This document shows, piece by piece, positions 10,617 to 22,836 of a stretch of 64,000 bases of DNA. The position numbers and the translations under genes were made by a program. Source of the DNA: Methylophaga nitratireducenticrescens (GTDB taxonomy: Bacteria; Pseudomonadota; Gammaproteobacteria; Nitrosococcales; Methylophagaceae); the NCBI RefSeq assembly GCF_000260985.4, contig NC_017857.3, positions 2,365,001 to 2,429,000 on the forward strand, read 5' to 3'. The notes under the pieces are model-generated. The model did no database searches. It had not been told where the DNA came from and saw only the letters and a program-made list of their open reading frames with translations. Positions within the stretch are counted from its first letter, which is position 1. Every line of letters starts with the position of its first letter.

Positions 10617-12788
10617 ATGGTTTTTGAACAAAATTTGACAGATGACCAACTTAAAATCATAGAAGCCAGACATCATGATCCTTTTGCAGTTTTGGGTCGT
10701 CATCCGACCAAAAGCGGAGTGTATGTCAGGGCTTTCTTACCTCATACCGAATCCGCCACGGTAGGAAACAATCTACCTATGAAGCGGGTTGAAGGCACAG
10801 ATATTTTTGAGTGGACAGGTCGTTCTGATGACTTAGAAACGCCATACCAGATTCATCGTACCACTTCACAAAATCAAATTCAGAGTCATTACGATCCGTA
10901 CTGCTTCCCTCCGCAACTTTCAGACTACGATCTGTATCTTTTTGCCAAGGGTAAACACTGGCATGCCTATCGAATTCTGGGATCTCACAAGCGCACTGTA
11001 AACGGTGTAGAGGGTGTGATGTTTGCCACCTGGGCACCCAATGCCCAACGTGTCAGTGTTGTTGGCACTTTCAATCGTTGGGATGGCCGCAGCCACCCCA
11101 TGCGTTCCAGGGACAGTACTGGCGTATGGGAGTTATTTATTCCGGGTCTGGAAATCGGTGAGCTCTACAAATATGAAATACGTAACCATCATGATGGCAG
11201 TCTGCATCTGAAAATGGATCCTTATTGCCAGCAGGCAGAACTTCGGCCTGGTACAGCGTCAGTGATTTTTGACAGCAATTACCAATGGCATGACAAAGAA
11301 TGGATGTCCAACAGGGAACATACAAAATGGCTCCATGCGCCCCATAGCGTTTATGAAGTTCACCTCGGTTCCTGGCAAAAACGCAATGATGGCAGCTTTT
11401 GCAGTTATCGTGAACTTGCTGACAAGCTGGTGCCATATGTCAGCAAAATGGGATTCACCCATATTGAACTGTTACCTATCACCGAACACCCTCTGGATAT
11501 TTCCTGGGGTTATCAAACCACAGGTTATTATGCTGCGACCAGCAGGTTCGGCTCACCGGATGATTTTCGATATTTTGTCGACCAGTGCCATCAAAATAAT
11601 ATTGGCGTTTTACTGGATTGGGTGCCAGGACATTTCCCTAAAGACAACTTCGGCCTGGCCAAATTTGATGGTACCGCGCTCTATGAACATGAAGATCCCC
11701 GTCGTGGAGAACATCAGGACTGGGGTACATTAATCTTTAATTACGGCCGCAACGAGGTTCGTAACTTCCTGTTATCCAGTGCATTTTTCTGGCTGGAAGA
11801 ATGCCACATAGATGGATTACGCGTCGATGCTGTCGCGTCGATGCTTTATCTCGATTATTCGCGTCAGGAAGGTCAATGGTTACCTAATATTCATGGTGGT
11901 CGTGAGAATCTTGAGGTCATCAGCTTTCTCAAGGAAGTTAATACCATACTGCATCAGTCTCATCCTGGTTGTATTATCGCCGCCGAAGAATCCACCTCCT
12001 ATCCAATGGTTTCACGACCAGCCGATATGGGCGGACTGGGTTTCTCGATGAAGTGGAATATGGGTTGGATGCACGACATCCTTGAGTATATGAAACAAGA
12101 TCCCATTCATCGTCGTTATCATCATGATCAGCTTACCTTTGGCTTGCTGTACGCATTTACCGAAAACTTTGTATTGCCTTTTTCCCATGATGAAGTTGTG
12201 CATGGTAAAGGTTCGATGCGCTACAAAATGCCCGGAGATGAGTGGCAGCAATTTGCTAATCTGCGGTTACTTTATACCTTTATGTACAGCTATCCCGGCA
12301 AAAAATTATTATTTATGGGATCAGAGTTTGGTCAGGGCAATGAGTGGAATAGTGAAAAAGCACTGGAATGGTATTTACTGGATTACCCAAAACATCAGGG
12401 CCTGTTACAGCTGGTCACAGATTTAAATAAAGTCTACCGTGAAAGCCCTGCGCTTCATTATCATGACTTTGACGCGCATGGATTTGAATGGATTGATTGC
12501 AATGATCGGGAACAGTCAGTACTTAGCTACCTGCGTCAGGGACAGGACTCCATCGCTGTGGCCGTGTTTAATTTCACGCCTGTAGTGAGGGATAATTACC
12601 GAATTGGTGTGCCTGAAGCAGGTGAATATGAGGTTGCCATCAATTCTGACTCGGAGTACTACAGTGGCAGTAATTATTCTGTTAGTCAGGTAATTCAGAG
12701 CGAATCAACAAGCTGGTCCGACAGACCCTACTCAATTGTATTGAACTTACCACCTTTGGCTGGACTGATTATTCGTAAAAAGCATTAA
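10617..12788 (+). CDS. glgB: 1,4-alpha-glucan branching enzyme
   Basis: 723-residue GH13 enzyme that introduces alpha-1,6 branches into glycogen. An N-terminal N1 domain and CBM48 ([20 protein letters not shown], about residues 138-157) precede the catalytic barrel. The nucleophile is in [18 protein letters not shown] near 403, the acid/base in AAEESTSYP near 456, and [10 protein letters not shown] near 521. Length equals that of the usual proteobacterial enzyme. It is a single-gene unit bounded by a strong hairpin terminator. Confidence 0.97.
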   Translation: MVFEQNLTDDQLKIIEARHHDPFAVLGRHPTKSGVYVRAFLPHTESATVGNNLPMKRVEGTDIFEWTGRSDDLETPYQIHRTTSQNQIQSHYDPYCFPPQLSDYDLYLFAKGKHWHAYRILGSHKRTVNGVEGVMFATWAPNAQRVSVVGTFNRWDGRSHPMRSRDSTGVWELFIPGLEIGELYKYEIRNHHDGSLHLKMDPYCQQAELRPGTASVIFDSNYQWHDKEWMSNREHTKWLHAPHSVYEVHLGSWQKRNDGSFCSYRELADKLVPYVSKMGFTHIELLPITEHPLDISWGYQTTGYYAATSRFGSPDDFRYFVDQCHQNNIGVLLDWVPGHFPKDNFGLAKFDGTALYEHEDPRRGEHQDWGTLIFNYGRNEVRNFLLSSAFFWLEECHIDGLRVDAVASMLYLDYSRQEGQWLPNIHGGRENLEVISFLKEVNTILHQSHPGCIIAAEESTSYPMVSRPADMGGLGFSMKWNMGWMHDILEYMKQDPIHRRYHHDQLTFGLLYAFTENFVLPFSHDEVVHGKGSMRYKMPGDEWQQFANLRLLYTFMYSYPGKKLLFMGSEFGQGNEWNSEKALEWYLLDYPKHQGLLQLVTDLNKVYRESPALHYHDFDAHGFEWIDCNDREQSVLSYLRQGQDSIAVAVFNFTPVVRDNYRIGVPEAGEYEVAINSDSEYYSGSNYSVSQVIQSESTSWSDRPYSIVLNLPPLAGLIIRKKH

Positions 12789-12800
12789 CTTTTGATGATG

Positions 12801-12832
12801 AAAGCGGCTCGTAATAAGTTACGAGCCGCTTT
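12801..12832. terminator. bidirectional rho-independent terminator between glgB and pgi
   Basis: A perfect 14-bp stem (AAAGCGGCTCGTAA and its complement) with a 4-base loop lies between the convergent ends of glgB and pgi. Short A and T runs form its base on either strand, so it can serve both transcripts. Confidence 0.85.
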
Positions 12833-12839
12833 GATTTAT

Positions 12840-14477
12840 CTATTGGCGCAAGGTACGGATCAGTCTGATAAGTTCGGTAGTAGAACTATCATGCACTGAG
12901 ATTTCGGCATTACTCTGCAAATCCGGCAAAATAGCCTTTGCAAGCTGTTTACCAAGCTCAACGCCCCATTGGTCAAATGAATTGATGTTCCAGATAACCC
13001 CCTGGACAAATACTTTGTGCTCATAGAGGGCCACAAGCTGCCCCAACATTTCCGGCGTCAATTTAGGAAATAACAATACGTTACTCGGACGATTACCCGG
13101 GAAAACTTTGTGTGGCAATAATGCATCCAGGGCTTTGCCTTCATAGCCTTCCTTGACCAACTCTTCTCTGACCTCTTCAGCCGTTTTACCTTTCATCAAT
13201 GCTTCTGATTGTGCCAAACCATTGGCCAAAAGAATGGATTGGTGATCACATTCAGGATAATGACTGTTTACCGGTAACACAAAATCCACTGGAATTAACT
13301 GTGTACCCTGATGAATCAGTTGAAAATAAGCATGTTGACCATTAGTACCAGGTGTACCCCAGATAACCGGTCCCGTTTTATAACTGATACGAGCGCCCTG
13401 ACGGTTAATAAACTTACCGTTGCTTTCCATATCCAGCTGCTGCATGTGACTTGGAAAACGCGCCAGTGAGTGATCATAGGGAACGATTGCATGAGTCTGG
13501 GCATTAAAGAAATTGATATACCAGATCCCCAGCATTCCCATAATCAGCGGAATATTTTCTGCCAATGGCTTGGTACGGAAATGCTTATCCATTTCATGTC
13601 CACCATCCAGCAAACGAAGGAAATTATCCATACCAACATACAATGCAATCGGTAGCCCGATAGCACTCCATAAAGAGTACCGTCCACCCACCCAGTCCCA
13701 GATCTCGAACATATTGGCAGTATCAATACCGAACTTGGCAACTTCTTTAGCATTGGTCGATACGGCAACAAAATGTTTTGCTACATCGGCCTGAGTCCCT
13801 GCTTTCAAAAACCAGTTCCGTGCTGATTGAGCGTTAGTTATGGTTTCCTGAGTCGTGAAGGTTTTTGAGGCCACAACAAAAAGTGTGGTTTCAGGATTCA
13901 GTTTTTCCAGTGTTGTGCTGAGATCAGTGCCATCAACATTGGAAACAAAATGTGCCTGAATGCCATCAATACCGTAAGGCTCTAAAGCATCGCAAATCAT
14001 TGCTGGGCCAAGATCGGAGCCACCAATACCGATATTAACAATATCAGTAATTTTTTTATTGCTGAATCCTAACCATTTACCAGAATGCACCTGCTCGCAG
14101 AAAGCGGCCATTTTGTCGAGAACAGCATTGACCTGTGGCATAACATCCTGACCATCCACCATAACCGGCGTATTGGATCGATTGCGCAATGCGGTATGCA
14201 AAACAGCACGACCTTCGGTGTGATTAATTTGATCACCCGAAAACATTCGTTCTATCCATTCCTGAATATTCACCGCATCTGCCAGCGCAATCAGCTTATC
14301 GATGGTTTCCTGAGTAATGCGGTTCTTTGAATAGTCGAGCAGTAAATCCCCTGAGCGAATTGAGAAACGTTCAAAACGTCCTGAATCCAGTGCGAATTGT
14401 TCACGCATCGACAGGTATTTGATATCGGAATAGTGTCTATCCAGTGATTGCCATTCGGCGATATTTAGTGGCGTCAT
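12840..14477 (-). CDS. pgi: glucose-6-phosphate isomerase
   Basis: 545 residues, normal length. The enzyme interconverts glucose-6-P and fructose-6-P. Characteristic segments are GIGGSDLGP near residue 152, [14 protein letters not shown] near 265 and [14 protein letters not shown] near 380 carrying the catalytic His. It sits beside the glycogen genes, joining glycogen synthesis to the hexose-phosphate pool. It is convergent with glgB, sharing the terminator. The 24-bp gap to hisS suggests it may be the last gene of the hisS-side transcript. Confidence 0.97.
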   Translation of the reverse strand: MTPLNIAEWQSLDRHYSDIKYLSMREQFALDSGRFERFSIRSGDLLLDYSKNRITQETIDKLIALADAVNIQEWIERMFSGDQINHTEGRAVLHTALRNRSNTPVMVDGQDVMPQVNAVLDKMAAFCEQVHSGKWLGFSNKKITDIVNIGIGGSDLGPAMICDALEPYGIDGIQAHFVSNVDGTDLSTTLEKLNPETTLFVVASKTFTTQETITNAQSARNWFLKAGTQADVAKHFVAVSTNAKEVAKFGIDTANMFEIWDWVGGRYSLWSAIGLPIALYVGMDNFLRLLDGGHEMDKHFRTKPLAENIPLIMGMLGIWYINFFNAQTHAIVPYDHSLARFPSHMQQLDMESNGKFINRQGARISYKTGPVIWGTPGTNGQHAYFQLIHQGTQLIPVDFVLPVNSHYPECDHQSILLANGLAQSEALMKGKTAEEVREELVKEGYEGKALDALLPHKVFPGNRPSNVLLFPKLTPEMLGQLVALYEHKVFVQGVIWNINSFDQWGVELGKQLAKAILPDLQSNAEISVHDSSTTELIRLIRTLRQ

Positions 14478-14501
14478 ATTTCTACTTATTTTTGTTAACT
14501 G

Positions 14502-15770
14502 TTAGTTGAATGCCGAAGCAGAAAGAAAATTCGCTAGTTCAGACCAGGCTAACGTTTGTTGCTCGCCTGTTGCCATGGTTTTCACACCAATGGTTTGCTG
14601 CGCCATTTCCTCTTCCCCCAAAATTAAGGTCCAGCGCGCTCCGCTGCGATCAGCTCGCTTGAATTGGCTTTTAAAACTACCACCACCACAGTGGCTAATC
14701 AAGCGAAGTTGAGGAAGTTGGTCTCTCAGACTCTCGGCTAATAATAATGATTGTGCGGCGGCGACATCCCCTACTGCGACCAGATACACGTCAGGTCCGG
14801 CTATTTCAGGCAGTACTCCACCCGCTTCCAGTAGTGAAATCAGACGTTCGAGCCCGATGGCAAAACCTATCGCAGTGGAAGCCTTGCCGCCAAGTTGCTC
14901 TATCAGTCCGTCATATCGCCCGCCTGCACATACTGTTCCCTGGGCACCCAGTTGATCGGTTACCCATTCGAAAACTGTTTTGCCGTAATAATCCAGTCCG
15001 CGGACCAGACGCGGGTTAACTTCAAAAGCAATTCCAGCTTCCGTTAAGGTAGCGCATAATTGCTCAAAGTGCTCTGCTGACTCTGCATCAAGATAATCTA
15101 TCAACTTAGGTGCAGCCTGGTTAAGCGCCTGCATCTCAGGATTTTTACTGTCCAGAATGCGTAAAGGATTGCTCGACAAACGCCGTTGGCTGTCCTCATC
15201 AAGTTGCTCTTGATTAGCTTGATAGTATTCAACCAGCTTTTGACGGTATTTAACACGAGCTTCTGTACTGCCCAGTGAGTTTACCTGCAGAGAAATATCT
15301 TTTAATCCCAGCTTTTTCCATAACCTGGCCGTTAACAGAATCATCTCTGCATCGATATCGGGTCCACTGAAGCCATAGGCTTCGACACCTAATTGATGGA
15401 ATTGACGATAGCGGCCTTTCTGAGGACGTTCATGACGAAACATGGGCCCCATATACCAGAGGCGTTGTTGTTGATTGAATAAACTATGTTCCATGGCCGC
15501 CCTGACACATCCAGCGGTGCCCTCTGGACGCAAAGTGAGGCTGTCACCATTACGATCCTCAAAGGTATACATTTCTTTTTCAACGATGTCGGTGACTTCG
15601 CCGATAGAACGCTTGAATAATTCGGTTTTTTCCAGAATGGGTAACCGTATTTCCTGATAACCGTAGCCATCAAGAACCTGTTTCAGGCTGGTTTCCACTA
15701 CTTGCCAATACGGCGTCATTTCCGGAAGAATGTCATTCATCCCCCGGACAGAACGGATAATCTCTGCCAC
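14502..15770 (-). CDS. hisS: histidyl-tRNA synthetase
   Basis: 422-residue class II synthetase. Motif 2 region is [21 protein letters not shown], read as two adjoining blocks near residue 105-125. The histidine-specific [13 protein letters not shown] is near 260, and the C-terminal anticodon-binding domain is present. It belongs to the usual gammaproteobacterial operon with ispG, rodZ, pilW, rlmN and ndk upstream. Only 2 bases separate it from ispG. Confidence 0.97.
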   Translation of the reverse strand: MAEIIRSVRGMNDILPEMTPYWQVVETSLKQVLDGYGYQEIRLPILEKTELFKRSIGEVTDIVEKEMYTFEDRNGDSLTLRPEGTAGCVRAAMEHSLFNQQQRLWYMGPMFRHERPQKGRYRQFHQLGVEAYGFSGPDIDAEMILLTARLWKKLGLKDISLQVNSLGSTEARVKYRQKLVEYYQANQEQLDEDSQRRLSSNPLRILDSKNPEMQALNQAAPKLIDYLDAESAEHFEQLCATLTEAGIAFEVNPRLVRGLDYYGKTVFEWVTDQLGAQGTVCAGGRYDGLIEQLGGKASTAIGFAIGLERLISLLEAGGVLPEIAGPDVYLVAVGDVAAAQSLLLAESLRDQLPQLRLISHCGGGSFKSQFKRADRSGARWTLILGEEEMAQQTIGVKTMATGEQQTLAWSELANFLSASAFN

Positions 15771-15772
15771 CT

Positions 15773-16891
15773 TTAGCTTATGTCCTTTATCGGAATTATT
15801 TTTTCGGGTTGTTCACTACGCAAAGAAATCCGTTGACGAATTTCTTTTTCCAGTTGATCAACCAATGATTCGTTATCTAATTTATGATGCGGTTTTCCGT
15901 CACGATACAACAGGTTGGGTGAGCCGCCAGTTAAACCAATTGCCGCTTCTTTTGCTTCACCCGGGCCATTGACCACACAACCGATAACAGCCACATCCAT
16001 CGGTTCAATAATATCTTCCAGTCTGGCTTCCAGTGCGTTGACTGTCGAAATCACATCAAATTCCTGTCTGGAACAGGATGGACAGGCAATAAGGTTTATC
16101 CCTTTACTGCGAATGCGCAGACTTTTCAAAATATCAAAACCGACGCGAATTTCTTCGACGGGATCAGCCGCCAATGAAACCCGAATGGTATCGCCAATGC
16201 CTTCCGCAAGCAGCATACCCAAACCTATCGCTGATTTGACTGCTCCACTGCGCAGACTTCCTGCTTCCGTGATACCCAGATGCAAAGGCTGCTCAATCTG
16301 GTCAGCCAGCTGACGATAGGCATGCACTGTCATGAACACATCTGATGCTTTCAGACTAACTTTAAAATCCGGGAAATTAAGCCGATCCAGAATATCAATA
16401 TGACGTAAGGCCGACTCAACTAAAGCTTCAGGAGTGGGCTCACCATATTTTTTTTGTAATTCTTTTTCCAACGAACCGGCATTGACACCAATGCGGATTG
16501 GAATACCAAAATCCCGAGCCTTATCGACAACAGCCCGCACCCGATCTTCGCGACCAATATTGCCCGGATTGATACGCAGACAATCAACACCCAGCTCAGC
16601 CACACGCAGCGCAATTTTATAATCGAAATGAATATCGGCAATTAAAGGGATATCCACCAACTTACGAATCGCACCAAAAGCCTCTGCCGCATCCATTGAT
16701 GGTATGGAGACCCGAACCAGATCAGCCCCCACTTTCTGCAACCTCTGGATCTGATCGACGGTAGCAGCAATATCTGTTGTTTCGGTATTGGTCATGCTTT
16801 GAACGGCAATCGGCGCATCACCGCCTACTGGGACATTACCAACCATAATTTGACGGGATTTTCGACGTTTTATCGGTGAAGCAGTTTGCAT
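15773..16891 (-). CDS. ispG: 4-hydroxy-3-methylbut-2-enyl-diphosphate synthase
   Basis: 372 residues. This is an iron-sulfur enzyme of the MEP isoprenoid pathway that converts MEcPP to HMBPP. The cluster ligands are in [10 protein letters not shown] near residue 270 and [13 protein letters not shown] near 305. The N-terminal TIM-barrel sequence ([12 protein letters not shown]) is typical. The start codon overlaps the rodZ stop by one base, so translation is coupled. Confidence 0.97.
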   Translation of the reverse strand: MQTASPIKRRKSRQIMVGNVPVGGDAPIAVQSMTNTETTDIAATVDQIQRLQKVGADLVRVSIPSMDAAEAFGAIRKLVDIPLIADIHFDYKIALRVAELGVDCLRINPGNIGREDRVRAVVDKARDFGIPIRIGVNAGSLEKELQKKYGEPTPEALVESALRHIDILDRLNFPDFKVSLKASDVFMTVHAYRQLADQIEQPLHLGITEAGSLRSGAVKSAIGLGMLLAEGIGDTIRVSLAADPVEEIRVGFDILKSLRIRSKGINLIACPSCSRQEFDVISTVNALEARLEDIIEPMDVAVIGCVVNGPGEAKEAAIGLTGGSPNLLYRDGKPHHKLDNESLVDQLEKEIRQRISLRSEQPEKIIPIKDIS

Positions 16892-17817
16892 TACGAATCT
16901 TCTCCCAAGGTAAATCGAGCCACATTACCGCGAGTGTATTCAGAAACATCGATAATATCGCCATCAAATCTGACAGAAGCGGCATTCGCCTGACCCAACG
17001 AAATCTGAAAAGGGGCCATTCCTGTAAGTTCAACTGTATTACCACCTTTGACCACACGGCTAATCAAAACCTGTTGACTCGCATCTTGAACCTCAACCCA
17101 ACAATCAGCATTGATATCAATGAGTAAGCTCTTCTCTCCGGAACTGGCTTCTGAAACCGGCTCAACTTCTTCCATTGTCAAAGACTCTGTGGTATTAACA
17201 GAAGAGGCTTCATCGGCAACAGGATCAATCGCTGAAATGGCTTCGTCGTTTTCATTTGATAGCACGGCCAGTTCCTCGGAATTGCTGGTGGGCTCATTAT
17301 TTCTCTCAGAAAGTGGCAGAGGATTGAATTCACTATCCGTTTCCGGTGTGTCCAATGGTTCAATCAATGGCTGATCTGACAACTCTTCAACCGGCTCAAT
17401 CTGAGTGAGTTGCCATTGCTGGAACACAAACCAGGTCATCCCTGCAACAAGAATCAGTAAAAGTAGTGCCAACCACGGAAACCCGGATTTCACCGGTTTC
17501 AGTTGCTGAATGGGGGCTACTGATGGACTTCGTTTATCAGTATCTGTGAATTCAATATTAAAGTCCGCCAACATTTCATCTTGGGGTAACCCTAAAAACT
17601 TTACATAACTCAAAAAGTAACCACGGGCATAAGTTCGTCCGTGCAATTTATCCCAATTCTGTTTCTCAAGATGAGCGATTGTGTCTCTGGTCACTCTCAA
17701 TTGTGCTGCGGCATCAATGATGGAGATTTTTTTTTCTTCCCGCGCCTCTCGCAGACGTTGACCTACATCCATAGATGATGAAACGACACTCGGTTCTTCT
17801 GTATGACTCTCAGTCAT
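16891..17817 (-). CDS. rodZ: RodZ-like cytoskeletal/cell-shape protein
   Basis: 308 residues. An N-terminal helix-turn-helix of the Xre/HTH_25 type (about residues 18-85, with [16 protein letters not shown]) is followed by a basic linker and a single membrane helix near 112-134. A long acidic Ser/Glu-rich periplasmic linker leads to a C-terminal DUF4115 beta domain (about 225-305). This is the RodZ layout. RodZ anchors MreB filaments and helps keep rod shape. Position between ispG and pilW is the conserved one. Confidence 0.92.
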   Translation of the reverse strand: MTESHTEEPSVVSSSMDVGQRLREAREEKKISIIDAAAQLRVTRDTIAHLEKQNWDKLHGRTYARGYFLSYVKFLGLPQDEMLADFNIEFTDTDKRSPSVAPIQQLKPVKSGFPWLALLLLILVAGMTWFVFQQWQLTQIEPVEELSDQPLIEPLDTPETDSEFNPLPLSERNNEPTSNSEELAVLSNENDEAISAIDPVADEASSVNTTESLTMEEVEPVSEASSGEKSLLIDINADCWVEVQDASQQVLISRVVKGGNTVELTGMAPFQISLGQANAASVRFDGDIIDVSEYTRGNVARFTLGEDS

Positions 17818-17822
17818 AAATG

Positions 17823-18578
17823 TTATATACCTTCATTGACTATACGCATTTCATCAGAATCCGGAAATCGAGCACGCATAATTAACTTATAACTGGATAC
17901 AGCATCTTGATTTCCCAGTTTGGATTCCGTTTTAATTGCGGTTAACAAAGCCTGCGGAGTCCATGGAGAAACGCTACTAAACCGCTGAACATAAGCCCGT
18001 GCCTGCATGTAATCTCCTTGCTCATAGCTCAAATCTGCCATGCCCATCAAGGATTTGCTCAGATTAGGATTAATCTGTAACGCTCGTCTGAAATACGCTT
18101 CTGCTCGATCTAGATCCGGAATTTGTCTGGTACATAACGCTGCATTTTCATAAGCCATGGCAGCACTTTGATAAAGCGGGTTCTCCACCGCTATTAAAAA
18201 GCGCTGTTCAGCATCCTCATATTTGCCTTGCTGACACAGAAACACGCCGTAGTTATTTTGTGCTTCTGAATATTCCGGAGCCCTGCTCACCGCTTCTTTA
18301 AAATGATTCTCTGCTTTTTCTTTTTCCCCTAAGCGCTGATAAAGCAGAGCAATTGTATTATGGGCACTTGGTAAATTTGGATTCTGTTTTAACGCTTTAT
18401 TGAGCTTTTCCATAGCAATTTCATAATCACCACGCTGCAGATAACTCAATCCCAGCTGCATATTCAGTTCGGCAGCCTTGGGATCCGGTGCTATATGCTC
18501 GCGGGGGCCAGTAGTCCCGCATGCGCTAAGCACAAAAATTGATGCCGCCAGAAAACCTATTTTTAAATATGATTTCAT
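17823..18578 (-). CDS. pilW: type IV pilus biogenesis/stability lipoprotein PilW/PilF, TPR protein
   Basis: 251 residues. The signal sequence ends in the lipobox LSAC (cysteine near residue 20), so this is an outer-membrane lipoprotein. At least five tetratricopeptide repeats follow (for example [20 protein letters not shown] and [20 protein letters not shown]). PilW/PilF helps assemble the PilQ secretin. No other pilus genes are in the window, as usual for this locus. It overlaps rlmN by 4 bases. Confidence 0.9.
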   Translation of the reverse strand: MKSYLKIGFLAASIFVLSACGTTGPREHIAPDPKAAELNMQLGLSYLQRGDYEIAMEKLNKALKQNPNLPSAHNTIALLYQRLGEKEKAENHFKEAVSRAPEYSEAQNNYGVFLCQQGKYEDAEQRFLIAVENPLYQSAAMAYENAALCTRQIPDLDRAEAYFRRALQINPNLSKSLMGMADLSYEQGDYMQARAYVQRFSSVSPWTPQALLTAIKTESKLGNQDAVSSYKLIMRARFPDSDEMRIVNEGI

Positions 18579-19681
18579 TGGACGAACACAACCTCCTGTT
18601 CGGCGAACCTTTTAGTGCGACGAGTTTTATCCTGGACTTCACCTGCCAATTGCCCACAGGCGGCAACAATATCATCGCCACGGGTTTTTCGTACAGTCGC
18701 CACCAAACCAGCCGCTATTAATTGTTCTTTAAAACGAATAATTACATTCCTTGAAGAGCACTGATAATCCGTGCCCGGGAAGGGATTAAATGGGATGAGA
18801 TTGATCTTGTTCGGAAGTCCTTTCAAAATCCGGATCAAATCCCGTGCATCCTGTTCCGAATCATTTATTCCTGCGAGCATCACGTATTCAACTGTGATGT
18901 GTCGACGCAATTGCTCACCCGTCACGTAGCGTTTGCAAGCCGCTAATAATTCGGCAATCGGGTATTTATCGTTTAACGGAATAATCTCGCTGCGTAATTT
19001 ATCGTTAGCAGCATGTAATGATATGGCCAGACTGACATGACAATCTTCTTTCAAACGATCAATCATGGGCACGACACCTGAAGTGCTCAACGTTAACCGT
19101 CGCCAGGAAATACCATAGGCCAGATCATCACGCATAAGGTTCATCGCTGAAATCACATTATTGTAATTAGTCAGCGGTTCTCCCATGCCCATCATCACCA
19201 CATTGGTCACCATTCGATTACCTTTTGGATCTTTGCCTAATGCTTCATTGGCAATCCACAATTGAGCAATAATTTCTGCTGCACTGAGGTTGCGATTAAA
19301 GCCTTGTTGACCGGTTGAGCAAAAAGTACAGGTTAATGCACATCCCACCTGAGACGACACACATAAAGTCCCACGACCATTTTCTGGAATAAATACTGTT
19401 TCAATAGAATTATCACCATCCATTTTGATGATCCATTTACGGGTTCCATCAGTGGATATGTGCTCGTGTAACAATTCCGGTACCCGTATCTCGGCAATCT
19501 GGGTCAATTTTTCGCGCAATGATTTGCTCAGATTACTCATCTGGTCAAAATCAGTGACACGATATTGGTGAATCCATTGTAAAAGCTGACGCGCACGAAA
19601 GGGTTTCTCACCGATTTCGATGAAAAACCCTTCCAGACCCTTTAGATCCAGGCCAAGTAAATTGGTCAATGCGACAGTCAT
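18575..19681 (-). CDS. rlmN: 23S rRNA/tRNA (adenine-C2)-methyltransferase, radical SAM
   Basis: 368 residues. RlmN methylates A2503 of 23S rRNA and A37 of several tRNAs. The radical-SAM cysteines are in [11 protein letters not shown] near residue 113-121, and the catalytic second cysteine near residue 345 lies in DIVAACGQL. The ATG at 19681 is used. An in-frame TTG before it is unlikely. It is followed within 4 bases of overlap by pilW. Confidence 0.96.
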   Translation of the reverse strand: MTVALTNLLGLDLKGLEGFFIEIGEKPFRARQLLQWIHQYRVTDFDQMSNLSKSLREKLTQIAEIRVPELLHEHISTDGTRKWIIKMDGDNSIETVFIPENGRGTLCVSSQVGCALTCTFCSTGQQGFNRNLSAAEIIAQLWIANEALGKDPKGNRMVTNVVMMGMGEPLTNYNNVISAMNLMRDDLAYGISWRRLTLSTSGVVPMIDRLKEDCHVSLAISLHAANDKLRSEIIPLNDKYPIAELLAACKRYVTGEQLRRHITVEYVMLAGINDSEQDARDLIRILKGLPNKINLIPFNPFPGTDYQCSSRNVIIRFKEQLIAAGLVATVRKTRGDDIVAACGQLAGEVQDKTRRTKRFAEQEVVFVQ

Positions 19682-19691
19682 CAATTAACAA

Positions 19692-20123
19692 TTAGCGTGT
19701 GCGTGCGCACAATTGGTCTTCAGTAAAGAAATACGCGATTTCACGTGCTGCACTTTCAGCTGAATCTGAACCATGTACAGCGTTTTCATCAATACTTTGC
19801 GCAAAGTCAGCACGAATGGTACCAGGTGCAGCATCCGCAGGATTGGTTGCGCCCATCAGATCGCGGTGAGTAACTACAGCATTTTCACCTTCCAGAACCT
19901 GAATCATTACTGGACCAGAAGTCATAAAGCTCACCAAATCGCCAAAAAACGGACGTGCTTTATGTTCCGCATAAAAGCCTTCGGCTTGTTGCTGTGAAAG
20001 ATGCACCATACGCGCAGCTACGATAGATAAACCAGCTTTCTCGAAACGTGAGTAAATCTCACCAATAACATTCTTTGCTACCGCGTCCGGTTTGATAATT
20101 GACAGAGTACGTTCAGTCGCCAT
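19692..20123 (-). CDS. ndk: nucleoside diphosphate kinase
   Basis: 143 residues, the standard Ndk length, with the phospho-histidine in NAVHGSDS near residue 117. It balances NTP pools. The ATG at 20123 ([13 protein letters not shown]) is chosen because AGGAAACAC directly precedes it. The four-residue longer frame starts upstream of that site. It is the first gene of the ndk-to-hisS operon. The 167 bp to nadK hold the promoters but nothing else was recognised there. Confidence 0.97.
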   Translation of the reverse strand: MATERTLSIIKPDAVAKNVIGEIYSRFEKAGLSIVAARMVHLSQQQAEGFYAEHKARPFFGDLVSFMTSGPVMIQVLEGENAVVTHRDLMGATNPADAAPGTIRADFAQSIDENAVHGSDSAESAAREIAYFFTEDQLCARTR

Positions 20124-20290
20124 GTGTTTCCTCATTAGATTGGATTAAATCAACATATTCTAGCATCTATAGGTGTTTGTGATAGTAACGTTCAGTGAGT
20201 TTTTATTGGGCGGTCAATTTTGCTTTGGATTTGATGACAAAACCATTACCATCAACAGACCATTTTTGATAAAACTCAATTGCAAATTCG

Positions 20291-21163
20291 ATGAAGAAAA
20301 ACACATTTAAACGTATCGGCTTGTTTATCCGCAAAGATGATCCTGTATTGGAAACAGCCCTGATTCAAGTCAGTGAATTCTTAAACTCCAGAAATTTACA
20401 GATATTCAGTAACGAGCCCATGAGTTTTCTCCCTGGTTTAGAAGTGATTTCAATCGCGGATTTCCCTTTAAAATGTGATTTGACCATTGCTATTGGTGGT
20501 GATGGAACAATGCTCTCGGCTTCACGGGCACTAGCGGGTACTGAATTACCAATCGTCGGAGTCAATGTGGGTCGACTGGGATTTTTAGCTGATGTGATAT
20601 TGAATAATCTGCAAGCTCAGTTAGCAAGGATTCTGGACGGCCAATATCGTCATGATCGTCGTTTTCTGATAGAAGCCCATTTGAATAGTGCTGAGGAGCC
20701 TATCAGTATCGCGATGAATGATGTGGTGATACATTCTTATCAAAGCTTGCATATGATTGAGTTTGAAACGCATATTAACGGACGTTTTTTAAACAGCCAA
20801 CGTGCTGATGGATTGGTCATTGCAACCCCAACAGGATCAACCGCTTACGCAATGTCAGCGGGAGGTCCTATACTGGATGTGGACTTGGATGTATTAGTTT
20901 TAGCTTCAGTATGTCCACATACCCTTAGTAACCGTCCTTTAGTGATAGCAGCCAGTAGTGTTATTGATATTACCTTGAGTGAAAAAAATATTACGACAGC
21001 TATGGTCACCTGCGATGGCCGACCAGGTCATTTATTGGAACCTGGCGACAGTATTCGTATTCTCCGTCATCCAAATCGAAGTGACTTACTGCACCTTGAA
21101 GATCACGATCATTATTCAATTTTGCGTGCCAAACTGGAATGGGGCCGAAAACTGACATGTTGA
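20291..21163 (+). CDS. nadK: NAD(+) kinase
   Basis: 290 residues. The enzyme makes NADP from NAD and ATP. The diagnostic GGDGTML motif is near residue 68, NVGRLGFLAD near 92, and TPTGSTAYAMSAGGPI near 180. Its TGTTGA end overlaps the recN ATG, so the two genes are translationally coupled. This is a widespread gammaproteobacterial pair. The ribosome binding site is weak. Confidence 0.96.
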   Translation: MKKNTFKRIGLFIRKDDPVLETALIQVSEFLNSRNLQIFSNEPMSFLPGLEVISIADFPLKCDLTIAIGGDGTMLSASRALAGTELPIVGVNVGRLGFLADVILNNLQAQLARILDGQYRHDRRFLIEAHLNSAEEPISIAMNDVVIHSYQSLHMIEFETHINGRFLNSQRADGLVIATPTGSTAYAMSAGGPILDVDLDVLVLASVCPHTLSNRPLVIAASSVIDITLSEKNITTAMVTCDGRPGHLLEPGDSIRILRHPNRSDLLHLEDHDHYSILRAKLEWGRKLTC

Positions 21164-22830
21164 TAGCGTTAACCGTTCGCCAGCTGGCGGTAGTAGAAGA
21201 TTTATCCTTAACCTTTAAATCCGGCATGACGTCACTAACGGGTGAAACGGGTGCCGGAAAGTCCATTCTGGTTGATGCGTTAGGCCTCGTACTGGGTGAT
21301 CGTGCCGACTCAAATATGGTACGCCATGGAAGTGAACGTGCTGAAATTGAGGCCAGTTTTGATATCAGCAACAACATACCACTTCAACAGTGGCTCAAAG
21401 AACAAGAACTTGATGACGAAGATCAATGTCACCTGCGCCGCACAATCAGCCGTGACGGTCGCTCCAAAGCATATATCAACGCACGACAGGTTCCATTAAC
21501 CCAACTGCGCAACATCAGTGAATTAAGTGTTGATATTCATGGTCAGCATGAACACCAATCCTTGTTACGCACTGAGACTCAGCGCGAGCTTCTGGATATT
21601 GTCGCTAACAATAAAGCACTCCTTAAATCGTTAAAACAAGCCTATGCCGAGTGGCAAAAGAACCAGCAACAACTGGCTGCAATCCGTCAACAATCTGAAC
21701 AGCAACTGGCACGTCAAGAGTTATTGAACTACCAGGTCAGTGAGCTGGAACCATTGGAGCTTACAGACGACAGTATCAACCTACTGCTGCAGGAACAGCA
21801 ACAGCTTGCACATGCCGCTCAACTTCTCCATATCAGCGAATCGACACTACATAACTTATTTGAGCAAGAGCATGGTGCGGCTTATGATCTGATTGGTTCA
21901 GCGCTGACCGAGCTGGAAAAGCTACAACAATACGAACCACGCTTTACCGAGATCATTGAGACATTGAATAGTGCGGCAATCAATCTTGATGAAACGGCCA
22001 CTTCGCTACGTCATTATTTGGACAGTACGGATCTGGATCCGGCGAGGCTGGAAGCTGTTGAAGATCAGTTAGCCGTGTTACATGATCTAGCGCGTAAACA
22101 TCATGTTGAAATTGAGGCATTACCTGCCCATTATCAGGCTTTGTGTAATGAATTGGACAGCCTGTCCATATCCCAGCAAAATCAGACAGACCTGTCTCAG
22201 CAAATCAAAACCCAAGAAAAGTTATGCCTGGATTTATCGGCACAGATTCGGGCAAACAGAGTAAAACATGCCAAACCTCTGGCAGAGACCATCACCCAGT
22301 CCATACAACAACTGGCCATTCCAGCTGGCCGCATAGAATTTGTTATCAGCCCCCTTGAAGATGGCAAATTCAGTGAACATGGTGCGGAGCATATTCAACT
22401 ACAGGTCAGTACCAATCCCGGCCAGCCGGCAGGAGAATTAGGCAAAATTGCATCGGGAGGTGAATTGGCGCGAATAAGCCTGGCCATTCAGGTAGTCACG
22501 GCAGGAAAACGTAGCGTTCCTACGTTAATATTTGATGAAGTTGATGTGGGAATAGGTGGCGGTGTTGCTGAAATTGTTGGCCAACATCTCAAACTACTGG
22601 CAACTACCCAGCAGGTGATTTGTATTACACATTTACCTCAAGTTGCTGCACAAGCCCATCAGCAACTACAGGTCACAAAAATTCTGGGTAAAGATAAAAC
22701 ACATACAGAAATCAGCGAACTTGATCGCGCACAAAGAGTTGAAGAAATTGCTCGAATGTTGGGGGGAATGAACCTGACCCAGAAAACTCGTTCACATGCT
22801 GAAGAGATGCTGGATCAGGGACAAAGCTAA
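21157..22830 (+). CDS. recN: DNA repair protein RecN
   Basis: 557 residues. SMC-like ATPase acting in double-strand-break repair. Walker A GETGAGKS lies near residue 33, a long central coiled coil spans about 155-360, and the ABC signature ASGGELARI and Walker B LIFDEVDVGIGG are near 435-470. The ATG at 21157 (MLIALTVRQLAVV) was chosen because it gives the family N-terminus. A frame starting 18 bases earlier would overlap nadK further. Confidence 0.96.
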   Translation: MLIALTVRQLAVVEDLSLTFKSGMTSLTGETGAGKSILVDALGLVLGDRADSNMVRHGSERAEIEASFDISNNIPLQQWLKEQELDDEDQCHLRRTISRDGRSKAYINARQVPLTQLRNISELSVDIHGQHEHQSLLRTETQRELLDIVANNKALLKSLKQAYAEWQKNQQQLAAIRQQSEQQLARQELLNYQVSELEPLELTDDSINLLLQEQQQLAHAAQLLHISESTLHNLFEQEHGAAYDLIGSALTELEKLQQYEPRFTEIIETLNSAAINLDETATSLRHYLDSTDLDPARLEAVEDQLAVLHDLARKHHVEIEALPAHYQALCNELDSLSISQQNQTDLSQQIKTQEKLCLDLSAQIRANRVKHAKPLAETITQSIQQLAIPAGRIEFVISPLEDGKFSEHGAEHIQLQVSTNPGQPAGELGKIASGGELARISLAIQVVTAGKRSVPTLIFDEVDVGIGGGVAEIVGQHLKLLATTQQVICITHLPQVAAQAHQQLQVTKILGKDKTHTEISELDRAQRVEEIARMLGGMNLTQKTRSHAEEMLDQGQS

Positions 22831-22836
22831 TTTATA

